Below, piece after piece: positions 13,259 to 19,129 of a stretch of DNA of 19,129 nucleotides. The DNA comes from Nitrospirota bacterium (GTDB lineage: Bacteria > Nitrospirota > Thermodesulfovibrionia > Thermodesulfovibrionales > JdFR-88). The notes under the pieces are model-generated. The model was not told where the DNA came from, did not search any database, and saw only the letters and a program-made list of their open reading frames with translations. Every line of letters starts with the position of its first letter. The stretch's first letter is position 1. The stretch covers positions 1 to 19,129 of the forward strand of contig JAKAEG010000016.1 in assembly GCA_021819985.1 (NCBI GenBank). The letters are read 5' to 3'. The position numbers and the translations under genes were made by a program.

Positions 13259-14683
13259 ATGATGTCTTTTTCTCTGGATATACAGGAAATACTTAGGGCG
13301 ACCGGCGGAAGGCTCCTGCAAAGCGGGGCCGTTAAGTTTACAGCCGTGAATACGGACACCAGGACTATAGGCGATGGCGAACTCTTTGTAGCGCTCAAGG
13401 GCGACCGGTTCGATGGAAACGATTTTCTGGTAACTGCGCTTGAGCATGGCGCCGGGGCCATTGTAAGCCGGGAGCCTGCGGTCACATCTTTGCCTGAAGG
13501 GAAAAGCGTGGCGCTTGTGCCTGATACCCTGAAAGCCCTTCAGGACATGGCCCGCTGGATACGCATGAAGAGGCCGGAAATGCCTGTTATCGGGGTCACC
13601 GGATCAAACGGCAAGACCACTACAAAAGAGCTTGCGGCCTGCGTGCTCGGGGCAAAAAAAATGGATGTGCTCAAGAGCCGCGGCAACCTGAACAACCAGA
13701 TAGGGCTTCCCCTCAATCTATGCCGTCTTGAGCCGTGGCACGATGCCGCGATACTGGAGATGGGCGCAAGCATGCCGGCGGACATTGAGGAGCTTTGCGG
13801 CATAGCCCATCCGTCGCATGGCATCATCACCAATATCGGGCAGAGCCACCTGGAGGGGTTTCCCGGGGGGGTGGAGCAGATCGCGGACACAAAGCTTGCG
13901 CTTGCCCGGGCCGCCGGGACCGTCATCTATAACGCCGACGACCCTGTGTTGAAGAAAGCGGTCGAAAAAGAATTCATGGCTCAAAAGCAAAAAGAGCAAA
14001 AAAAACTCATAAGCTTCGGCATGCATGAGGGCGCGCAGGTCCGCGCAACCGGTATCAGTATGGAGGCGGGGTCGTCCTCTTTTGTAGTTTCAGCGGACGG
14101 AGCGGCTGTCAGGGTCAGACTTTTAGTGCCGGGCATGTTCAATATTTATAACGCGCTAGGAGCGGCGGCAGCGGGGCTTGAGTTCGGCATTACCCTTGAG
14201 GATGCGGCACAGGCCCTGGAAGGGTTTCGCGGCGTGCCGATGAGGTATGAGATAAAAGAAACGGGCGGGGCCACGATCTTAAGCGATGTGTATAACGCAA
14301 ATCCCGCCTCGATGGAACAGGCGGTAGAGGAGCTTGTGAGACTGAGAGGTAAAAGGGCGATCGCGGTGCTTGGCGACATGCTCGAACTTGGCAGTTACTC
14401 TGAGGAGGCGCACAGGGACCTTGGCCGGCGCCTTGACGCGGATGTGTTCATAGCCGTGGGGCCGATGATGGGCCTCGCGCTTGAAGAATTTCAAAAAAAA
14501 GGGGAAAACAACAAAAACTTCAAAAAAGTCAAACAAGAAAGGCTCGCGTTGTCCTGCACGGATTCGGACCAGGCTGCAAAGGAACTCCTGGCGAACCTGA
14601 GGCCTGGCGACACGGTCCTCATCAAGGGATCAAGAGGGATGAAGATGGAAAAAGTCTTGCCTGCGGAAAGGCAGGCGGAGTAA
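13259..14683 (+). CDS. murF: UDP-MurNAc-tripeptide:D-Ala-D-Ala ligase MurF
   Basis: Cytosolic ligase that completes the UDP-MurNAc-pentapeptide by adding D-alanyl-D-alanine. It is 474 aa. The P-loop GSNGKTT is at 115-121, with KEL following as is typical of MurF. NLNNQIGLPL (143-152), LEMGAS (166-171) and NIGQSHLEGF (192-201) are family motifs, and SDVYNANPASM is in the C-terminal domain. Two consecutive ATG codons (13259, 13262) can serve as start. The coupling distances to murE (1 nt) and mraY (2 nt) imply one transcript. Confidence 0.96.
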   Translation: MMSFSLDIQEILRATGGRLLQSGAVKFTAVNTDTRTIGDGELFVALKGDRFDGNDFLVTALEHGAGAIVSREPAVTSLPEGKSVALVPDTLKALQDMARWIRMKRPEMPVIGVTGSNGKTTTKELAACVLGAKKMDVLKSRGNLNNQIGLPLNLCRLEPWHDAAILEMGASMPADIEELCGIAHPSHGIITNIGQSHLEGFPGGVEQIADTKLALARAAGTVIYNADDPVLKKAVEKEFMAQKQKEQKKLISFGMHEGAQVRATGISMEAGSSSFVVSADGAAVRVRLLVPGMFNIYNALGAAAAGLEFGITLEDAAQALEGFRGVPMRYEIKETGGATILSDVYNANPASMEQAVEELVRLRGKRAIAVLGDMLELGSYSEEAHRDLGRRLDADVFIAVGPMMGLALEEFQKKGENNKNFKKVKQERLALSCTDSDQAAKELLANLRPGDTVLIKGSRGMKMEKVLPAERQAE

Positions 14684-14685
14684 GA

Positions 14686-15768
14686 GTGCTTTATAGTCTT
14701 TTTTATTTTCTGCACGACTGGATAAAACCTTTCAACGTATTCAGATATATTACGTTCAGGGCCGCGCTGGCCGCATTTACAGCGGCCGGGATCTCGTATT
14801 TCATAATGCCTTCGTTCATAAAATGGGCAAAGAATATAGGTAATACGCAATCGATACGGCAGGACGGCCCTTCAAGGCATCTGGCCAAGCAGGGCACGCC
14901 CACAATGGGGGGCATAGTCATTGCCGGAAGCATCCTGATGGCAATGCTTTTCTGGGGCGACCTGAAGAACAGCTATGTGCTTTTGATGATGCTGTCGACC
15001 GCGGGGTTTTCCGCTATCGGATTTTGGGACGACTACCTGAAGGTGGCAAGAAAGAACCCGAAGGGGCTTGCCGCAAGGTATAAATTCGGCCTCCAGATAC
15101 TGCTTGCGATAATAATCGGCACGATCATCTATTTGAACCCACACGACCAATATGCCGATATGCTGTCCATCCCGTTTTTCAAGAAATGGCTCCTTCATTT
15201 CGGCATATTCTACATACCTTTTTCGGTGCTCGTAATGGTGGGCTCATCGAATGCGGTGAACCTCACGGACGGAATTGACGGTCTTGCCATCGGCCTGGTC
15301 GCGATAGCGACACTCGCAAACGGCGTGCTCATATATATATCCGGCCACAAGGAACTTTCGGGATACCTGCACGTGCTGCATCTTCCATATATTGGAGAAC
15401 TCACCGTCTATTGCGGCGCCATGTTCGGAGCGGCGATAGGTTTTCTGTGGTACAACTCCTATCCGGCGGACCTTTTCATGGGGGACGTCGGTTCTCTGGG
15501 CCTGGGCGGCGCCCTTGGCACCCTCGCCATAATTTCGAAGCAGGAGATAATACTTGCCGTGGTGGGCGGGGTATTCGTTATGGAGACGGTTTCGGTGATG
15601 CTTCAGGTGATGTCTTTCAAGCTCACCGGCAAGCGGATATTCAGGATGGCCCCGATCCATCATCACTTCGAACTGAAGGGGTGGGCGGAGCCAAAGGTCA
15701 TCGTCAGGTTCTGGATCATCGGGATAATACTGGCGCTCATGTCGCTGACAACGTTCAAGGTAAGGTGA
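14686..15768 (+). CDS. mraY: Phospho-MurNAc-pentapeptide translocase MraY
   Basis: Integral membrane enzyme that transfers phospho-MurNAc-pentapeptide to undecaprenyl phosphate, making lipid I. It is 360 aa with about ten hydrophobic helices. The catalytic acidic pair is in WDDYLK (Asp115, Asp116). NLTDGIDGL (192-200), MGDVGS with Asp267, and the MAPIHHHFE loop (321-329) are strictly conserved in the family. GTG 14686 is the start: it begins 2 nt after murF, has GGAG with 5-nt spacing, and gives the usual MLY(S/L)L N-terminus. Its stop overlaps the murD ATG by one base (TGATG). Confidence 0.96.
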   Translation: MLYSLFYFLHDWIKPFNVFRYITFRAALAAFTAAGISYFIMPSFIKWAKNIGNTQSIRQDGPSRHLAKQGTPTMGGIVIAGSILMAMLFWGDLKNSYVLLMMLSTAGFSAIGFWDDYLKVARKNPKGLAARYKFGLQILLAIIIGTIIYLNPHDQYADMLSIPFFKKWLLHFGIFYIPFSVLVMVGSSNAVNLTDGIDGLAIGLVAIATLANGVLIYISGHKELSGYLHVLHLPYIGELTVYCGAMFGAAIGFLWYNSYPADLFMGDVGSLGLGGALGTLAIISKQEIILAVVGGVFVMETVSVMLQVMSFKLTGKRIFRMAPIHHHFELKGWAEPKVIVRFWIIGIILALMSLTTFKVR

Positions 15769-17222
15769 TGACGCCGTCTATGGAAAATATGACACCGGTT
15801 TTCGAGGGGAAAAAGGTCCTTGTGTTCGGGCTGAAAAGAAGCGGCGCGGCCTCCGCTCTGGCTCTCCATGCCCTTGGCGCGAAGGTGGCCGTAACCGACA
15901 TGAAGACCGCCTCCGAGCTGGCCGAAGAGATAAAAACGCTTCCGGCGGACATTCACCTGTATCTTGGCGGGCATCCCGAAGAGGCCCTTCAAGGAGCGGA
16001 CCTCGTGGTGGTCAGCCCAGGGGTGCCCATGAACATCCCCGCACTTAAAGAGGCGTCCAACTCCGGGGTAGAGATCATAAGCGAGCTAGAGCTTGGGTTC
16101 AGGCTGTTTAAATCCGCGGACCCGCTTCTGGATTTTTACGCGATCACCGGCACGAACGGGAAGTCCACAACGACGGCCCTTCTGCATTACATCCTTGAAA
16201 GTTCGGGAAGGAAAGCTGTGCTGGCCGGAAACATCGGCTATGCCCTTTCCGGTTTCTTTTCGAAGGGGCGCACGCCTGACGGCCCCGTTGTTGTCGAGGT
16301 GTCCAATTTCCAGCTCGAAGGCATACGGGATTTCAAGCCGAGGATCGCCGCTATACTTAATCTTGCCCCCGATCACCTGGACCGCTACAAAGACGTTGAC
16401 GCCTATTATGAGGCCAAGATGCGGATATTCGAAAGGCAGGACGAAGGGGATTACCTCGTCCTGAATGCGGACGACCCGAATACTGGGCTTGTAACCGGGA
16501 AGCTTGAGGGCGCAAAGCCCGCAAAAACAGAAAGACCTAAAATAGTCTGGTTCGGAAAAGGCGAGGGCAGGGGAAAAGAAAAGATATTCGGTGTTTACTC
16601 GAAAGACGGTTCGGTTTTTGTGGACCTGCCCGGGATGGAGCTTGAACTCATCAGGGCCGCGGACATCAGGATAAAAGGCGCGCATAACCTTGAAAACGCG
16701 ATGGCCGCGGCGGCCATGGCGCTTCTGGCGGGCGTGCCGGCTTCAGACGTGCGCAAGGCCCTTACGGAATTTCCGGGTCTGCCGCACCGGATGGAATTTG
16801 TAAGGGAGCTTGACGGGGTCGCATACATAAACGACTCCAAAGGGACGAACCCGCCCGCCGTTCTGCGGTCAATCGGGAGTTTTGGCGTTTTTTCGGAAAA
16901 GAAAAACGGGAAAAGATCCTTGATACTGATCGCGGGAGGCAGGGATAAAAACGGCGATTTCAGGAGCCTTCGAAACGAGGTCGAAAGGAACGTAAAACTC
17001 CTGGTGCTTATAGGGGAGGCAAGCGGCAAGATCGCTTCCGCCCTTGAGGGAGCCGCGCGCATTGAATACGCAGAAGACCTGGCCCAGGCGTTAAGAATCT
17101 CAAAGCAGGCCGCAGTGCCCGGAGACGTGGTGCTCCTTTCGCCCGCCTGCGCGAGTTTCGACATGTTCAGGGATTTTGAGGCCCGGGGGGCCAGGTTCAA
17201 AGAGGAGGTGCAGAGGCTTTGA
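15768..17222 (+). CDS. murD: UDP-MurNAc-L-alanine:D-glutamate ligase MurD
   Basis: Cytosolic ligase that adds D-glutamate to UDP-MurNAc-L-alanine. It is 484 aa. The N-terminal Rossmann-like part contains VLVFGLKRSG (18-27) and VVSPGVP (81-87); the P-loop GTNGKSTT is at 128-135; LAPDHLDRY is the conserved His region, and NDSKGTNPPAV is the C-terminal MurD motif. The reading frame stays open 119 codons further upstream across mraY, but ATG 15768 matches the family N-terminus and is coupled to the mraY stop. ATG 15780 and 15789 are weaker alternatives. It overlaps ftsW by four bases (TTGA). Confidence 0.95.
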   Translation: MTPSMENMTPVFEGKKVLVFGLKRSGAASALALHALGAKVAVTDMKTASELAEEIKTLPADIHLYLGGHPEEALQGADLVVVSPGVPMNIPALKEASNSGVEIISELELGFRLFKSADPLLDFYAITGTNGKSTTTALLHYILESSGRKAVLAGNIGYALSGFFSKGRTPDGPVVVEVSNFQLEGIRDFKPRIAAILNLAPDHLDRYKDVDAYYEAKMRIFERQDEGDYLVLNADDPNTGLVTGKLEGAKPAKTERPKIVWFGKGEGRGKEKIFGVYSKDGSVFVDLPGMELELIRAADIRIKGAHNLENAMAAAAMALLAGVPASDVRKALTEFPGLPHRMEFVRELDGVAYINDSKGTNPPAVLRSIGSFGVFSEKKNGKRSLILIAGGRDKNGDFRSLRNEVERNVKLLVLIGEASGKIASALEGAARIEYAEDLAQALRISKQAAVPGDVVLLSPACASFDMFRDFEARGARFKEEVQRL

Positions 17223-18451
17223 ACCAGAAACCCAGGGCTTCCTATAACAGGGCAGCTTCTTATCAAGACATACCTGGAAAGCCGGACAGGATGCTCATAA
17301 TTTTAGTTACGGCGCTCGTCCTCTTTGGCGCCCTCATGATCTATTCGAGCACCAGTGTTATCACCGATTTCATGCTGAAAAGACATGCTGCCAATTCTCT
17401 CTTTTATTTCAAGAAGCATGTCATGACCATAGCTCTTGCCCTTGTTGCCGGTTTTGTCTCTTACCGGATAAAGCCAAGGGTTTTGGGCAAGCTCTCTCCC
17501 CTGTTCCTGATAATTTCCATGGGCCTATTGCTTCTGGTATTCACCAGGTTCGGTATTTCGGCCGGGGGGGCCAGGAGATGGCTCAGGGTGTGGCCGTCCA
17601 CGTTCCAGCCCTCGGAGCTGGTCAAGCTTGCGATGGTCATTTTCCTGGCCTGGTATCTTTCAATGGATTTTTTTGAGCCCGGCAGGCTGTGGAAGGTCCT
17701 TCTGCCCGTCGGGGTAATGGCGATATTCCAGGTGGTCTTTTTAAAACAGCCCGATTTTGGCGGTACGCTTACGCTTGGGGTTATCACGCTCTCCATGCTC
17801 TTTCTGGCCGGAGCGAGGCTAAGGTATCTTGGTATGCTTTTGCTGGGCCTTTTGCCATTCGTTTATTATCTGGCCCACAAGCCCTACCGCTGGAAAAGGA
17901 TAGTATCCTTTTTAAACCCGTGGGCGGACGCGCGCGGAGAGGGCTTCCAGCTTGTACAGTCCCTTATAGCGTTTGGCAGGGGTGGGCTCGGCGGAGTTGG
18001 CTTGGGCAAGAGCATGCAGAAGCTCTCCTTTCTTCCCGAAATGCACACCGATTTCATTTTCTCGATAGTGGGGGAGGAGCTTGGTTTTTTCGCGGCCGGC
18101 CTGGTTGTGGCCGCTTTCTGCGCCCTGTTCTTAAGGAGCGTCCGCATAGCCAACAGGATGGGCGAAAAATATGATTTCCTCCTGGCCTGGGGTATCGCGC
18201 TCATGATAGCGCTTCCCGCATTCGTGAATTTCTGCGTGGTAACCGGGCTACTGCCCACAAAAGGGCTCCCCCTTCCTTTCATAAGTTATGGAGGCTCCTC
18301 ACTTATCGTAAATCTTATGGCCATGGGTATATTGCTAAGGCTTTCAAAAGGCGAGCCTCCCGTGGCGGCCCCGGACCGGCTTAAGGAGATACTGGAGAAG
18401 AAAAAAGCGAGGCGCACCGTTTATGGAACGGGCTATGGGGCGAGGTTTTAA
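17219..18451 (+). CDS. ftsW: Septal peptidoglycan glycosyltransferase FtsW (SEDS)
   Basis: Multi-pass SEDS-family polymerase that makes septal glycan strands from lipid II, working with FtsI. It is 410 aa with about ten membrane helices. QPSELVKLA (130-138), KQPDFGG (176-182, with Asp179 as the likely catalytic residue), LPEMHTDFIF (272-281) and PFISYGGSS (353-361) are diagnostic. The rare TTG start at 17219 lies 10 nt after AGAGGAGG and overlaps the murD stop; the alternative ATG 17291 would lose 24 cytoplasmic residues. The position between murD and murG supports FtsW over RodA. Confidence 0.95.
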   Translation: MNQKPRASYNRAASYQDIPGKPDRMLIILVTALVLFGALMIYSSTSVITDFMLKRHAANSLFYFKKHVMTIALALVAGFVSYRIKPRVLGKLSPLFLIISMGLLLLVFTRFGISAGGARRWLRVWPSTFQPSELVKLAMVIFLAWYLSMDFFEPGRLWKVLLPVGVMAIFQVVFLKQPDFGGTLTLGVITLSMLFLAGARLRYLGMLLLGLLPFVYYLAHKPYRWKRIVSFLNPWADARGEGFQLVQSLIAFGRGGLGGVGLGKSMQKLSFLPEMHTDFIFSIVGEELGFFAAGLVVAAFCALFLRSVRIANRMGEKYDFLLAWGIALMIALPAFVNFCVVTGLLPTKGLPLPFISYGGSSLIVNLMAMGILLRLSKGEPPVAAPDRLKEILEKKKARRTVYGTGYGARF

Positions 18452-18468
18452 ATAAATTGAAATTAATA

Positions 18469-18537
18469 ATGAATAGAGGACGTATGAGGACAAAGATAAA
18501 GATCAAAAAGTCCGGCCGGAAGGACGCCAGGGCATGA
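18469..18537 (+). CDS. Possible small basic leader peptide before murG
   Basis: In the 82-nt gap between ftsW and murG, a 22-codon frame from ATG 18469 (or 17 codons from ATG 18484) encodes a Lys/Arg-rich peptide ending KKSGRKDARA. Its TGA overlaps the murG ATG as ATGA. AGAGGA (18475-18480) lies only 3 nt before ATG 18484, so initiation there would be weak. It could be a translation-coupling leader or chance; nothing in the sequence gives it a function. Confidence 0.25.
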   Translation: MNRGRMRTKIKIKKSGRKDARA

Positions 18538-19129
18538 GAGTAGTTATTGCCGGAGGAGGGTCAGGCGGGCATCTTTTCCCCGGTCTTGCCCTTGCGGAAG
18601 AACTCAAAAAGCAGGCCGGCGCGGAGATAGTATTCATGGGTACGGAAAAAGGACTGGAAGCGAAGGTCGTCCCCCAAAAGGGATATCAGATCATATTCCT
18701 GCCTGCTGAAGGCGTTGCCGGAAAATCGGGGATCGCAAAATACCGTGCGGTCTCAAAGCTCATGTTATCGGTCCTGAAGGCAAAAAAGCTGCTTGCCTCC
18801 ATCGAGCCGGATGTGGTCGTGGGCACGGGCGGATACGTCTCCGTAAGCCCGGTAGTCGCGGCATGGCTCTCATCCATCCCGATTATCGTCATGGAGCAGA
18901 ACGTAGTGCCTGGAGCGGCGAACCGCTGGCTTGCCAGGCTTTCTGGCGCGGTGGCCGCAACCTATATGGAAAGCACGCGGTATCTGCCCAAGGGAAAGAC
19001 CTTTCTCACCGGCAACCCGGTGAGGGCCGAAGTGCTTTCGGCTACAAAAGAGAACTCTTTAACTTTAACTTCCAGATTGTTCGAGCTTGAGCCCGAAGGG
19101 TTTTTCACGGTCTTTGTATCGGGGGGGTC
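18534..19129 (+). CDS. murG: Lipid II synthase MurG, 5' part
   Basis: Peripheral membrane GT28 glycosyltransferase that adds N-acetylglucosamine to lipid I, giving lipid II. The first 198 codons are present; the gene runs off the right edge. GGGSGGH (7-13) is the N-terminal lipid-I-binding glycine loop, GTGGYVS (97-103) and EQN (121-123) are family motifs, and GNPVR begins the linker to the C-terminal UDP-GlcNAc domain, which lies outside the window. GGAAGGA (18518-18524) gives a ribosome binding site with 9-nt spacing. It comes 82 nt after ftsW, as expected in dcw order. Confidence 0.94.
   Translation, partial: MRVVIAGGGSGGHLFPGLALAEELKKQAGAEIVFMGTEKGLEAKVVPQKGYQIIFLPAEGVAGKSGIAKYRAVSKLMLSVLKAKKLLASIEPDVVVGTGGYVSVSPVVAAWLSSIPIIVMEQNVVPGAANRWLARLSGAVAATYMESTRYLPKGKTFLTGNPVRAEVLSATKENSLTLTSRLFELEPEGFFTVFVSGG

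Noticed and set aside
15411..15767. Long upstream extension of the murD frame across the 3' part of mraY
   Set aside because: Its low-complexity Gly/Arg/Asp-rich product is a shadow of mraY; the MurD fold begins after ATG 15768, which couples to the mraY stop.
1..19129. CRISPR arrays, tRNA or rRNA genes, riboswitches, prophage or complete insertion sequence
   Set aside because: I looked for regularly spaced repeats, tRNA-like CCA ends, rRNA motifs and transposase or integrase motifs and found none I could support.

Overview
The window looks like a bacterial chromosome: a conserved housekeeping block, a short accessory region, then the start of the dcw (division and cell wall) cluster. All genes I can support are on the + strand. 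MurE carries the DNPR signature of meso-diaminopimelate-adding enzymes, which fits a Gram-negative-type (diderm) bacterium. Housekeeping genes use many AGG (Arg) and ATA (Ile) codons. The set (Lon, ThiL, DUF2062, RimO, M50 protease, then mraZ-rsmH-ftsL-ftsI-murE-murF-mraY-murD-ftsW-murG) would suit a deltaproteobacterium-like or Nitrospirota-like lineage, but I cannot fix the taxon.

Layout. (1) 1-4911: 3' part of lon, thiL, a DUF2062 membrane protein, rimO and a site-2-protease-family M50 metallopeptidase. The genes overlap or nearly abut, so they probably form one operon. (2) 4912-8100: accessory region. An alpha/beta hydrolase with foreign-looking codon use (5221-6189) lies between two inverted copies of a 36-37 bp palindrome, and the second copy encodes the last residues of the hydrolase. 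Next come two type II toxin-antitoxin modules: HigBA-like (toxin first) at 6614-7242 and Phd/YefM-RelE-like at 7518-8047. A 193-bp block holding the phd promoter, operator palindrome and first 15 antitoxin codons occurs twice in direct orientation (6302-6494 and 7372-7563, one base different), bracketing higBA. The first copy leads into a truncated antitoxin. (3) 8154-19129: a strong sigma70-type promoter followed by three GTGG boxes at exact 10-bp spacing, which look like MraZ operator boxes, then ten dcw genes in conserved order, ending inside murG at the window edge.

The dcw genes act together: RsmH modifies 16S rRNA; MurE, MurF and MurD build the UDP-MurNAc-pentapeptide; MraY and MurG make lipid I and lipid II; FtsW polymerises and FtsI crosslinks septal peptidoglycan; FtsL is a divisome scaffold; MraZ probably represses the cluster.

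The most unusual feature is the nested TA arrangement. Two unrelated TA modules now lie downstream of near-identical copies of one promoter-operator. This could co-regulate them, could provide a decoy operator, and would allow exact excision of higBA by recombination.
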